64,000 bases of DNA from contig NZ_BSDJ01000004.1 in NCBI RefSeq assembly GCF_027925525.1, forward strand, positions 124,001 through 188,000. Reading direction: 5' to 3'. Numbering within the stretch: the first letter of the stretch is position 1; each line of letters starts with the position of its first letter. Of the stretch, positions 18,537-27,193 are shown piece after piece. The stretch comes from Paenibacillus tyrphae (GTDB lineage Bacteria; Bacillota; Bacilli; Paenibacillales; NBRC-103111). The position numbers and the translations under genes are program-made. The notes beneath the pieces are model-generated. The model saw nothing but the letters and a program-made list of their open reading frames with translations, did no database searches and was not told the origin of the DNA.

Positions 18537-18717
18537 GATTTAAGTGCCTCCTCAAATTTAGGGTTGATGTGGTTCGCTTTCATAAACCAAGTGTAGCTTT
18601 TCATCCATGGCTCAACAATCACGTAATTCCGATGAAAATGATCACTTTGAATAATGACCTGCCTGTACGATATTTTTGATGCTCAAACGATGATTTTTAC
18701 GAAGGAGTTGCGGAAGA

Positions 18718-19629
18718 ATGGAATTCAGACAGCTTCAATACTTTGCTGCCATATGTAAGGAGATGCACTTCTCCAAAGCAGCCGAGTCGCTCTGCACCAC
18801 GCAGTCGAATCTTAGCCAGCAGATCAAGTTTTTGGAGAACGAGCTGGGGCTTCCTTTATTCGACCGCATCGGCAAACGGATCGCGTTAACCGAAGCAGGC
18901 CAAATCCTTTTGGAGCAAAGTCAGCTGATCTTTGAGCGGATGGATTATATTCAAAGGGCGATCTCGGATCTGAAAAAGATGGAAGGCGGCAGGCTGGATA
19001 TCGGGATACTTCCCGGCGATGGGGATTTGCTCTTTGACGCGTTGCTGGTCGATTTCCATCGGTCCTATCCCAAGCTTTCGCTTACCGTCACGGAATCGAC
19101 GGAGGTGTATAAAGAGGTTGTCGCAGGCACGCGGGATCTTGGCGTAACAACGGTACCTGAGAATCCCGATGAACGTATTGTCATCGAACCGCTGTTTCAC
19201 GAGGAATTTGCTTTGGCTATCCGATCGGATCACCCTCTGGCGAAGTCGAAGGCGATCCCGTTCGAACAAATCCAGCAATTGAAGCTGGTCATGTTCGGTC
19301 CCGAGCACCAGATTACGAAATTAATCCATTCTCATTGCCAGGAGAAAGGGGTAGTGTTGGACAATCCGATTGTGACCTCAACGTTATCGTCGCTGCTGTT
19401 GCTGGTTGAGCAGGGGATTGGGGCTTGTATTTTACCCCGAATGCTATTAGATTATCTAAATCGTGAGAACATCACCGCCGTGACCCTGCTGCATCCTACC
19501 CCGAGTCAGGACATTTGTATCATTTATCGCAAGGACAAATTTTTGGGGCCGGCGGCCCGATTGTTCATGGAAGTCCTGCAATCTTTCATTCAAAGTGTTG
19601 AGGATCGTACCAGCCGCTCGTTAGGGTGA
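18718..19629 (+). CDS. LysR-family regulator (CynR-like)
   Basis: 303 residues. The N-terminal winged HTH is MEFRQLQYFAAICKEMHFSKAAE...TTQSNLSQQIKFLE, and the rest is a LysR substrate-binding domain. It has a good ATG context (AAGGAG). Its target is not evident: the next gene on the same strand is the EF-G-like fragment, and upstream lies the divergent DinB gene. Confidence 0.88.
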   Translation: MEFRQLQYFAAICKEMHFSKAAESLCTTQSNLSQQIKFLENELGLPLFDRIGKRIALTEAGQILLEQSQLIFERMDYIQRAISDLKKMEGGRLDIGILPGDGDLLFDALLVDFHRSYPKLSLTVTESTEVYKEVVAGTRDLGVTTVPENPDERIVIEPLFHEEFALAIRSDHPLAKSKAIPFEQIQQLKLVMFGPEHQITKLIHSHCQEKGVVLDNPIVTSTLSSLLLLVEQGIGACILPRMLLDYLNRENITAVTLLHPTPSQDICIIYRKDKFLGPAARLFMEVLQSFIQSVEDRTSRSLG

Positions 19630-19664
19630 GACAAATTTAGAATCCGGATGTGGAGGCGATGTAT

Positions 19665-20654
19665 ATGCGCCCAATCAACTTTTTTGAGCCGTATATGATC
19701 ATTACAATCAATAAACCAAAAACAATGAAAGACCTAAAAAGACTATTGCTGGCATTAAAAAGGTGTGCAGAAGAAGATTCCAATTTTATGGTTTATTTAA
19801 ATGAAACCAGTAAGCAAACGATCATTGCAGGTAACGGGGAAGAACATCTCCATAGCATTATTGACCGTTTATCAAGCGAGTTTCATTTGGATATAGATGT
19901 TCTAAAGCCACAAGTATTATACAAGGAAACCATAAGAAAAACCGTAAGATCTGAAGGGAGATTTGTAAGGCAATCATCAAGTATAGGCAGATACGGCCAT
20001 TGTTGGATTGAACTTGAACCCAAATTGCGTGATACCGGTAATGAATTTGTAAATAACATTGTTGACGAAAATGTAATACCACGCGAGTATATTCCGTCTG
20101 TTCACGAAGGCATTCAGCGGGCTATGACTTGTGGGGTATTAGGTAATTTTCCGGTTGTGGATGTGAAAGTAACGTTATATAACGGGTCATTTCATGAATC
20201 TGATTCAAACCAAATGTCTTATAAAATTGCAGGATTAATGGCATTTAAGAATGGGATGAAACAAGCAGACCCCGTGATTTTAGAACCCATAATGAAATTA
20301 ACGGTTGAAGCTGCAAAATGCAATTTACCTGATGTTATAAATGATATACCCTCGATCCGGGGAAGAAAAGAAGAAACTGAATCGAGAGACGGAATGTCGA
20401 TCTGGATTGCAGATGTTCCGTTAAGGGAATTGACGAACTTTACCGAAACGTTGAATTTTAAAATCGGAGGAAGAGGGAACTGTTCTGCGGTATTTGGATA
20501 TTACGACGCAGTTCCAGAAAATATGAAAGAAACGATAATACATGAATCAAGCTTACGGGATGCTTATTATCAAGATTTATTTTTCTGGAGTAAATGGGGG
20601 AAGGAAGAAGAGGAATACCATTTAAACAACTTTATCGAATCGTTTTGGGAATAG
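19665..20654 (+). CDS. Free-standing EF-G domains III-V protein lacking the GTPase
   Basis: 329 residues matching only the C-terminal half of elongation factor G. Domain III (about 5-85) holds ALKRCAEEDSNF, QTIIAGNGEEHLHSIIDRL and KPQVLYKETIR. Domain IV (about 90-205) keeps the tip loops: RYGH and NGSFHESDSNQMSYKIAG, with the His that enters the decoding centre in EF-G. Domain V (about 206-285) follows. A novel acidic tail of about 40 residues ends it. No G domain or domain II lies upstream; the LysR gene ends just before. GGAGG sits 8 nt before ATG 19665, so this is a real translation unit, AT-rich against its neighbours. Confidence 0.85.
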   Translation: MRPINFFEPYMIITINKPKTMKDLKRLLLALKRCAEEDSNFMVYLNETSKQTIIAGNGEEHLHSIIDRLSSEFHLDIDVLKPQVLYKETIRKTVRSEGRFVRQSSSIGRYGHCWIELEPKLRDTGNEFVNNIVDENVIPREYIPSVHEGIQRAMTCGVLGNFPVVDVKVTLYNGSFHESDSNQMSYKIAGLMAFKNGMKQADPVILEPIMKLTVEAAKCNLPDVINDIPSIRGRKEETESRDGMSIWIADVPLRELTNFTETLNFKIGGRGNCSAVFGYYDAVPENMKETIIHESSLRDAYYQDLFFWSKWGKEEEEYHLNNFIESFWE

Positions 20655-20721
20655 TACATGTGAACAACGGAGAAAGATCATGAAATATAATCATTACGAT
20701 ATTTTTAGAGCGGGTGGTTAT

Positions 20722-20811
20722 ATGTTTCAGGTTCAAAAATGGGGTAACAGCTTGGGCATTTTTGCCTTCCGAGGGTTCTTCGGAAGGCATTTTGGCTTGA
20801 TCAGCTCTTAA
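20722..20811 (+). pseudogene. Truncated MazE/PemI-type antitoxin remnant
   Basis: The frame from ATG 20722 begins MFQVQKWGNSLGI, the typical first strand of AbrB-fold MazE antitoxins. It then enters a hairpin sequence and stops after 29 codons. The remaining DNA-binding and toxin-binding parts are missing, and no mazF lies nearby. An ATG at 20680 would extend it upstream. Confidence 0.5.
20764..20793 (+). terminator. Stem-loop after the EF-G-like gene
   Basis: 9-bp arms GCCTTCCGA/TCGGAAGGC (20764-20772 and 20780-20788) followed by ATTTTGG. It falls inside the antitoxin remnant and could end transcription from the EF-G-like gene. Confidence 0.55.
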
Positions 20812-21676
20812 CCATCTCAATGAATTTCCAGTGAGCTTTTGACAACCATTTGTTTTTATGGTAGATGATTTGTGCGTAAAACATTAGATTTTCACAAGCG
20901 GATTCTATCACTTTCATTTTTTTGTCGCGCAGCAGCGCCTCCACGCTGATGGAAGGCATTAAGCTAATCCCTAACCCGCTTACAACACATTCTTTCATAG
21001 CCTCCATGCTGTTAAATTCCAAGTAATTACACGTATCTATTCCTTTCTGAATTAAGTACTCCTCAAAAAATCGCCTTAACGCACAATTTTTCTCGCTAAA
21101 AATGATACACTCGCTATGTGATTCTTCGATAGTCTTTAGGGAATGATTACTTTCTCCTACAAAGACTAACGGTTCCTCCGAGTACATTTCGGTGATGAGC
21201 TGCGGGTCGCATACCTGCGGTTCTAGAGTGATCGCAATGTCTAGCTCTCCAGAGTGGAGTCTCTGTCGTAAGGCGGAACAATGATCGTTGATAAGAGAGA
21301 TTGTAACCTCAGGGTAATTCTTTTTATACTTTGAGAGCATGGGCCCTAGTTTGTATGCGGTTAAGGTTGCTGATGCGCCAATGCGGAGTTGGCCTTTGAT
21401 CGTGGAGTCATCGGAAGAAATTTGTTTTATTTTGGAATATGCAGTTAGCAATTCCACTACATAATGATACAGTTCCTGTCCGACCATGGTGAGTTTAATT
21501 TGTTTTCCTAATCGGTCAAACAAGGGAACTCCGATTTCATGCTCGATCTGCTGAATATGAGAAGTAATGGTGGCCTGTGAATACTGAAGAGCATGAGCTG
21601 CTTTTGTAAAGCTATTCAATTCCGCAACGGCTTTAAAGGATTGAAATTGACGAATGTCGATTTTTATCCCCCCCAT
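20801..21676 (-). CDS. LysR-family regulator
   Basis: 291 residues with an N-terminal HTH (IDIRQFQSFKAVAELNSFTKAAHALQYSQATITSHIQQ) and an effector domain. ATG 21676 lacks a ribosome site; GGGGGG lies just inside the frame, before the Ile codon where most relatives start, so the true start may be slightly downstream. It is divergent from the DJ-1/PfpI gene, its likely target. Confidence 0.87.
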   Translation of the reverse strand: MGGIKIDIRQFQSFKAVAELNSFTKAAHALQYSQATITSHIQQIEHEIGVPLFDRLGKQIKLTMVGQELYHYVVELLTAYSKIKQISSDDSTIKGQLRIGASATLTAYKLGPMLSKYKKNYPEVTISLINDHCSALRQRLHSGELDIAITLEPQVCDPQLITEMYSEEPLVFVGESNHSLKTIEESHSECIIFSEKNCALRRFFEEYLIQKGIDTCNYLEFNSMEAMKECVVSGLGISLMPSISVEALLRDKKMKVIESACENLMFYAQIIYHKNKWLSKAHWKFIEMVKS

Positions 21677-21779
21677 AGATGTGTATTGTTATCAGAAACT
21701 CTAAATATAAAGATTAGTTATTTCAATTTTACTAATGATTCATTGTATCATATGATTCTTACAAAAGGAGATGAATCAT

Positions 21780-22370
21780 ATGAAAAAAGTATGTTTACTT
21801 TTGCCGAATGGTTTTGAAGCCGTGGAAGCAAGCGTGTTTACAGATGTGATCGGATGGAATAAAGACGAGGGGGATGGATCGACGCAGCTCGTTACCGTCG
21901 GAACTCGAAACGAATTAAAGTGTACCTGGAATTTTACCATCATCCCCGAAAAGGTCATATCAGAGGTAACCGTTCAGGAATTCGATGCACTGGCGCTGCC
22001 TGGCGGCTTTGAAGAAGCCGGATTTTACGAGGATGCCTTTCGCCCCGATGTCCTTGAATTTATACGTGAATTCGACAGGCAGGGAAAAATCATTGCCTCG
22101 ATTTGTGTCGGAGCTTTACCGCTTGGCAAAAGCGGCATTCTGCAAGGAAGACAGGCGACGACCTACAATCTGAATAACCGCAAGCGGCAGCTGCAGCTGG
22201 AGGCCATGGGAGCCCACGTGATTCCGGATCAACCCGTTGTAAGGGACGGAAATGTCATTACTTCTTTTAACCCATCGACCGCATTCGCCGTAGCCTTCGA
22301 CCTTCTTGAATCGCTTACTTCGACGGAAAATGCCAACAACGTAAAAAGGCTCATGGGATTCCTCGCATAA
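21780..22370 (+). CDS. DJ-1/PfpI-family protein
   Basis: 196 residues of the class I glutamine amidotransferase-like fold. The nucleophile elbow is SICVGALPLGKSG, and an early acidic residue in FEAVEASVFTDV matches the Glu partner. AAAGGAG lies 9 nt before ATG 21780. Possible roles are chaperone, glyoxalase/deglycase or isonitrile hydratase; the sequence does not decide. Divergent from a LysR gene. Confidence 0.85.
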   Translation: MKKVCLLLPNGFEAVEASVFTDVIGWNKDEGDGSTQLVTVGTRNELKCTWNFTIIPEKVISEVTVQEFDALALPGGFEEAGFYEDAFRPDVLEFIREFDRQGKIIASICVGALPLGKSGILQGRQATTYNLNNRKRQLQLEAMGAHVIPDQPVVRDGNVITSFNPSTAFAVAFDLLESLTSTENANNVKRLMGFLA

Positions 22371-22395
22371 CTTCAGATTGGCGGATATAAGAAAA

Positions 22396-22425
22396 GACCC
22401 CGAGCTCGTCAAAAAGTTCGGGGTC
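22396..22425 (-). terminator. Terminator of the aldolase gene
   Basis: On the minus strand GACCCCGA/TCGGGGTC arms are followed by TTTTCTT, just past the aldolase stop. Confidence 0.75.
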
Positions 22426-22434
22426 GTGATATTT

Positions 22435-23322
22435 TTATTTAATGGAGGCTTCGTAAATATCTTGAACGGTTTTGGACAGCAGTGCGTTGAATTCCTCGTC
22501 GGATTGCCCGGCGGTGAGGTCCTGCGATAAAGCTCGCGAGAAGCTCGCGATCAATCCGTGATTTTGGGCCAGCTTTTCGTTGGCTTCCGCTTGCGAATAG
22601 CCGCCTGACAACGCTACGATCCGTACGACGTGCGGGTCCTTCATCAGATCGCTGTAGAAGTTGTTTTCCGTCGGTATGGAAAGCTTAAGCATGATTTTTG
22701 CGTCTTTGTCGAGGGCGGATAACTGAGCGGAAATTTCGTCCTTCAGCAGTTTTTCCGATGCTGCTTTATCTGCGCTGTAAATATCCACTTCCGGCTCGAT
22801 GATCGGAACCAGTCCCATGTCCACGATTTGCTTCCCGATGGCAAACTGCTGCTCAACGACTTTTTTGATTCCGGCCGGATTGGCTTCTTTAATCAGGGAG
22901 CGCATTTTCGTCCCGAAAATGTTTCGTTCAACCGCCCGTTTCAGCAGGTCGTTTAAATCTGGCATCGGTTTCATGAGCTGAACCCCGTCTTCCAGATCGG
23001 CGAGCCCTTTGTCGACTTTCAGAAAAGGCACGATCCCTTTCTTCTCCCACAGATAATCGGCCGTCAACTGGCCGTCAATGGAGCGATCCATCGTGTTCTC
23101 AAATAAGATGGCGCCTAAGATGTACCGGGAATCAAAAGCGGGACTTTTGATAATTCTCGTTCTCATCTCATGTACCAGTGCATACATCTCTTCTTCGTTG
23201 GAATAGCTCGATTCTTGAACGCCGTACTGGGCTAGCGCTTTAGGGGTGCTGCCGCCGCTTTGGTCCAAGGCCGCGATAAAGCCTTTTCCGGTATGGATTC
23301 TCTCCAATTGTTTTGTATTCAT
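22435..23322 (-). CDS. fda: Class I fructose-bisphosphate aldolase
   Basis: 295 residues of the bacterial class I (Schiff-base) aldolase type. [17 protein letters not shown] is near the N-terminus, [15 protein letters not shown] follows, and [14 protein letters not shown] holds the lysine expected to form the Schiff base. It cleaves fructose 1,6-bisphosphate to DHAP and glyceraldehyde 3-phosphate without metal. Single gene with its own terminator. Confidence 0.93.
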   Translation of the reverse strand: MNTKQLERIHTGKGFIAALDQSGGSTPKALAQYGVQESSYSNEEEMYALVHEMRTRIIKSPAFDSRYILGAILFENTMDRSIDGQLTADYLWEKKGIVPFLKVDKGLADLEDGVQLMKPMPDLNDLLKRAVERNIFGTKMRSLIKEANPAGIKKVVEQQFAIGKQIVDMGLVPIIEPEVDIYSADKAASEKLLKDEISAQLSALDKDAKIMLKLSIPTENNFYSDLMKDPHVVRIVALSGGYSQAEANEKLAQNHGLIASFSRALSQDLTAGQSDEEFNALLSKTVQDIYEASIK

Positions 23323-23515
23323 GAATGCTTCTCCTTCCTTATTGTGGAACTGAATAACATCTTGAATTCTTTTATTATAGCACTTTTAGTTGCAAACATA
23401 CATTGATGAAGATCACCGGGATTGTAAAGGGACGCAAAAGGGAAATCCAGTGAAACTGTCGAACATAATATGAAACGTAAGCGCCGCCATTGACTTCGTA
23501 GAAACGGTGATAATG

Positions 23516-26185
23516 ATGTCTATCCCAATTGTGTCCACCAAGCTGTACATCCCTACTCCCCGGTCAAAAGCTGTCTCCCGTCTCCGCCTGATCGAGCGTC
23601 TGCATGAGGGGATGCACCGCAAATTAACCCTCATCTCCGCTTCGGCAGGATGTGGTAAAACCACGCTTGTCAGCGAATGGCTCGCGAGTTGTCCGCAACC
23701 TGCTGCGTGGCTGTCATTGGAAGAGGCGGATCGCGATCCGGCGCGCTTTCTGACTTACCTCTTTGCGGCTTTGCATACGATCGGGATTCATAGTGGGGAG
23801 GGCGTGATGGGGATGCTCCAAGCCCCCGGCCCTCTGCCGATGGAAACGATTTTGACGGCGCTGCTGAATAAAACCACCGCCATTCCGGGCCGTTTCATTC
23901 TCGTCCTTGACGATTACCATGTGATAGATTCCAGACCGATTGACGATGCCATCGCCTTTCTGCTGGAGCGCATGCCGGCACAAATGCATCTGGTCATCAT
24001 CACCCGCGAGGACCCTGATCTGTCCTTGGCCCGTCTGCGCGTGCGGGACCAATTGGCCGAATTGCGTACCGCTGACTTGCGGTTTACATCCTCTGAAGCG
24101 GCGGAATTTCTGAGCTGGGTCATGGGTCTCAGCCTTTCGCAGGAAGATGTCGCTGTGCTTGAATCCCGCACGGAAGGGTGGATCGCCGGTCTGCAATTAG
24201 CCGCGCTTTCCATGCAGGGGCATAAAGACGCCTCCAGCTTGATACAATCTTTTTCCGGCAGCCATCATTTCGTACTGGACTATCTGGTTGAAGAAGTGCT
24301 GCAGCAGCAATCTGCAAGCATTCAGGCTTTTTTGCTACGTACGTCCATCCTCGACCGGTTGTGCGGCCCGCTGTGCGATGCCGTTCTCGGTGGGGAAACC
24401 GACGAACTTCTCTCCGGACAAGAAACCTTGCAATATCTCGAACGCGCCAACCTGTTCATCATTCCTTTGGACAATGAGAGGCGCTGGTACCGTTATCATC
24501 ATCTGTTTGCGGATTTGCTGCGTCAGCGGTTGTACCAAACTACCGCCGGTTCGTCCAAAGGGGAAGCGAAGCGGGACGTGGCGGAACTGCATCTGCGTGC
24601 CAGCGAGTGGTACGAAGACTATGGCCTGGAGCTTGAAGCTTTCCACCATGCGGCAGCCGCCTATGATGTTGAACGCGCCGTACGTCTGATCGAGGGGGAA
24701 GGGATGCCTTTGCTCTTCCGCGGCGCGATAGCCCCTGTCCTGAATTGGCTGGATTCGATGCCGAAGGAGGAGCTGGACGCGAGGCCTGTGTTAAGCGTCA
24801 TGCATGCCTCTGCCTTGCTCATGGCCGGTCAACCGGCCGACGTTGAACGGAAGCTGCAGGCTGCTGAAAAAGGGCTTCAAGGTGCTGCGCAGGACGACGA
24901 TAAGACCCGGGATCTAAAAGGGCATATCGCCGCTATACGTGCCACGCTGGCTGTCAACACACACCAGGCGTACGCCATCATTGCCGAGTCGCGGCGCGCC
25001 TTGGAATATTTGCACCCGGACAACCTGCCTGTCCGTACGGCAACGACATGGACGCTGGGATATGCTTACCAGCTCCAGGGGGATCGTGCGGCGGCAAGCC
25101 GAGCCTATACCGAAGCTTTATCGATCAGCCGGACGATCGGGCATTATATGATCACGCTGATGGCTACACTCGGTCTGGGGAATATCCAGGAACTGGACAA
25201 TCAGCTGTATGTGGCGGCTGAGACGTATCGGCACGCTTTGCACTTGGGTGGCGATCCGCCTCTCCCGGTTGTATGCGAAGCGCATCTGGGCCTGGCCCGT
25301 ATTTTTTACGAATGGAACGATCTGGAGACCGCGATGCACCACGGGCAGCAAGCTGTCCAACTGACGCAGCAGTTGCAGCAGACGGACAGAGTCGTTGCAG
25401 GCGAGGTAGTTCTCGCCCGACTGAAGCTTGCACGGGGAGAGGTGACCGAAGCGGCCGCTTGTTTAGCGAAGGCCGACCATATCGCCAGCCGGCAAAATTT
25501 CGTGAAGCAGAGGCCTGATATCGCTGCCGCGCAGGTGCTTGTTTTGCTTCATCAGGGCCAGGTGGCGGCTGCTGCCCATCTGGCGCAGAAGCACGAGCTT
25601 CCCGTCAGCCAGGCGCGGGTTCATCTGGCACAGGGAGAGGCGTCCGCGGCGCTGGCGCTTTTGGAGCCGCTTCTAGAGCAGGCAGAGGCCAAGGGATGGG
25701 AGGATGAGCGGCTCAAAATCACGGTTCTGCAAGCCGTCGCTCTGCATGCGCAAGGTGAAAAGCTCAAAGCGGCGCAACTGCTGGTTGAAGCTATGACCAT
25801 AGCCCAGTCCGGCGGTTGTATTCGGACCTTTGTCGACGAAGGCATTCCGATGAAAAAGCTGCTGCGCGAAGCGGTTACTCGTGAGAGGATGCCGGGGTAT
25901 GCGGGCAAGCTGCTGGGTGATATGGAAGCGAAGCGATTGAACGGTGAAAGCAAATCCGGTTCGCGCCAGATTCTGGTGGTCAAGTCCCTGATCGAGCCCC
26001 TGAGCGGGCGAGAACTGGAAATTTTGCAGCTCATCGCCCAAGGACTCTCGAATCATGAGATTAGCGAGCGGCTTTTCCTCGCGTTAAGCACGGTGAAAGG
26101 GTATAACCGGAACATCTTCGACAAGCTGCAGGTAAAGCGGCGTACCGAAGCGGTGGCACGTGCCCGCGAGCTGGGGCTGTTGTAG
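23516..26185 (+). CDS. MalT-like LuxR-family ATP-dependent regulator
   Basis: About 889 residues. It begins SIPIVSTKLYIPTPRSK, followed by a STAND-type NTPase with P-loop SASAGCGKTTLVSEW and Walker B LVLDDYHVID, a winged-helix region, about 400 residues of TPR-like repeats, and a C-terminal LuxR HTH (LSGRELEILQLIAQGLSNHEISERLFLALSTVKGY). Starts at 23507, 23513 and 23516 are possible; GGTGA spacing favours 23516. Such regulators bind ATP and an inducer; the target is unknown, as no enzyme operon adjoins it. Confidence 0.9.
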   Translation: MSIPIVSTKLYIPTPRSKAVSRLRLIERLHEGMHRKLTLISASAGCGKTTLVSEWLASCPQPAAWLSLEEADRDPARFLTYLFAALHTIGIHSGEGVMGMLQAPGPLPMETILTALLNKTTAIPGRFILVLDDYHVIDSRPIDDAIAFLLERMPAQMHLVIITREDPDLSLARLRVRDQLAELRTADLRFTSSEAAEFLSWVMGLSLSQEDVAVLESRTEGWIAGLQLAALSMQGHKDASSLIQSFSGSHHFVLDYLVEEVLQQQSASIQAFLLRTSILDRLCGPLCDAVLGGETDELLSGQETLQYLERANLFIIPLDNERRWYRYHHLFADLLRQRLYQTTAGSSKGEAKRDVAELHLRASEWYEDYGLELEAFHHAAAAYDVERAVRLIEGEGMPLLFRGAIAPVLNWLDSMPKEELDARPVLSVMHASALLMAGQPADVERKLQAAEKGLQGAAQDDDKTRDLKGHIAAIRATLAVNTHQAYAIIAESRRALEYLHPDNLPVRTATTWTLGYAYQLQGDRAAASRAYTEALSISRTIGHYMITLMATLGLGNIQELDNQLYVAAETYRHALHLGGDPPLPVVCEAHLGLARIFYEWNDLETAMHHGQQAVQLTQQLQQTDRVVAGEVVLARLKLARGEVTEAAACLAKADHIASRQNFVKQRPDIAAAQVLVLLHQGQVAAAAHLAQKHELPVSQARVHLAQGEASAALALLEPLLEQAEAKGWEDERLKITVLQAVALHAQGEKLKAAQLLVEAMTIAQSGGCIRTFVDEGIPMKKLLREAVTRERMPGYAGKLLGDMEAKRLNGESKSGSRQILVVKSLIEPLSGRELEILQLIAQGLSNHEISERLFLALSTVKGYNRNIFDKLQVKRRTEAVARARELGLL

Positions 26186-26339
26186 ATCAGCGCGCAGCAA
26201 TGCCCGAAACGACACTTTAGTAGCTATATATTCATGTCGCCGGTCATAGATCGGCGCTACTCGTTAGGGGTGCGTAGCCATCAAGGTGGGGCATGATCGT
26301 GAATTGTGATGAAGCCATGTAAAAGGAGAGTGACAAACG

Positions 26340-26933
26340 ATGGCCGACAACGAACTTCTGACACGGCAGCACGAGCTGCAAATGGAAGCGAAGGCTGTAG
26401 CGAAGGAATTGAAAATCGACGAATTGCTATCTTCGGCCGGCCAGCCGGTTCGAGTCGGCAGTGCTGCTCTCGGGCTGATGGTCTGGAGAGATTTGGATAT
26501 TACCGTGGTGTGCTCCAAGCTCAACATCGATGTAGTAACTCGGATCGCTTCCGAACTGATGGTCAGTAAGGGGGTACGAGAGGTCAGGTTCCTGAATGAC
26601 TCCGGCGTCTGGAATACGGATCCCGGCTATCCGGACGGGCTGTACCTTGGATTAAAGTATAAAGCGCTGAGCGGGATGGATTGGAAGCTCGATATCTGGT
26701 TCGTCGACGAACCGGATAAACAACCGGATCTTAGGCATATCCGGACCATGCCCGACCGGCTCACCCCGGAGCTGCGGGAATCGATTCTGACCATCAAAAA
26801 TAGCTGGGCCACGCGAGCTGAATACGGGAAAGAAGTGAAGAGCTATGACATTTATACGGCCGTATTGGACGATAGCGTGCGAACACCGCTTCAATTTCAG
26901 GAGTGGTTAAACAACAAAAACGAAATTCGGTGA
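26340..26933 (+). CDS. Nucleotidyltransferase-fold protein, function unknown
   Basis: 197 residues. VRVGSAALGLMVWRDLDI matches the pol-beta nucleotidyltransferase pattern GS...DxD, with a third candidate carboxylate in WKLDIWFV. The rest is not family-specific. AAAGGAGAG precedes the ATG. The 150 nt between this gene and the MalT-like regulator hold only a weak stem around 26219-26262. Confidence 0.6.
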   Translation: MADNELLTRQHELQMEAKAVAKELKIDELLSSAGQPVRVGSAALGLMVWRDLDITVVCSKLNIDVVTRIASELMVSKGVREVRFLNDSGVWNTDPGYPDGLYLGLKYKALSGMDWKLDIWFVDEPDKQPDLRHIRTMPDRLTPELRESILTIKNSWATRAEYGKEVKSYDIYTAVLDDSVRTPLQFQEWLNNKNEIR

Positions 26934-26959
26934 AGTTTCGTTATAATCAATTTTTGCAA

Positions 26960-26988
26960 TTGTGATTAAAGCATATTTCTTTTATAAT
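26960..26988 (+). promoter_or_regulatory. Promoter of the FusB-type/MFS operon
   Basis: TTGTGA (26960-26965), a 17-nt spacer and a perfect TATAAT (26983-26988). It leaves a leader of roughly 200 nt before the FusB-type gene. Confidence 0.6.
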
Positions 26989-27012
26989 GGCGGATGAATG
27001 GAGGCGGTTGAA

Positions 27013-27060
27013 GTGGCAAATTATTTTGCCGGAACAAGAAGCAGCTCATGCAAAGCCTAG
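27013..27060 (+). CDS. Candidate 15-residue leader peptide
   Basis: GGAGG (27000-27004) is 8 nt before a GTG that opens MANYFAGTRSSSCKA and a TAG stop. The last codons and the stop lie in the first arm of a hairpin (27047-27055), so translation would decide whether that arm can pair. This is the layout of ribosome-mediated attenuators of antibiotic-resistance genes. The peptide itself is unproven. Confidence 0.45.
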   Translation: MANYFAGTRSSSCKA

Positions 27061-27163
27061 CATTAGGGCGATACTTTGCATGGGCCGGATGGTTATCTCG
27101 TTAACCTTGTTCGCCCGAGAAAGCTTGGATCGTTTCTAATCATGGGCTTTGCACCTATTTTTG
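27047..27163 (+). promoter_or_regulatory. Attenuator-like leader with competing hairpins
   Basis: The arm CATGCAAAG (27047-27055) pairs perfectly with CTTTGCATG (27074-27082). The overlapping TGCAAAGCC (27049-27057) can instead pair with GGCTTTGCA (27145-27153), which is followed by CCTATTTTTG. Two further exclusive stems lie between: GGTTA/TAACC and TCTCG/CGAGA. One form could act as a terminator before the FusB-type gene. Confidence 0.5.
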
Positions 27164-27193
27164 TATTCATCAAAAATAAGGGGCTGAAAGCTA

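Noticed and set aside
23413-23664. A minus-strand 83-codon frame
   Set aside because: It overlaps the start of the MalT-like gene and has no recognisable features.
26998-27060. ATG 26998 as start of the leader peptide
   Set aside because: No ribosome site lies before it; GGAGG at 27000-27004 sits inside it and fits GTG 27013.
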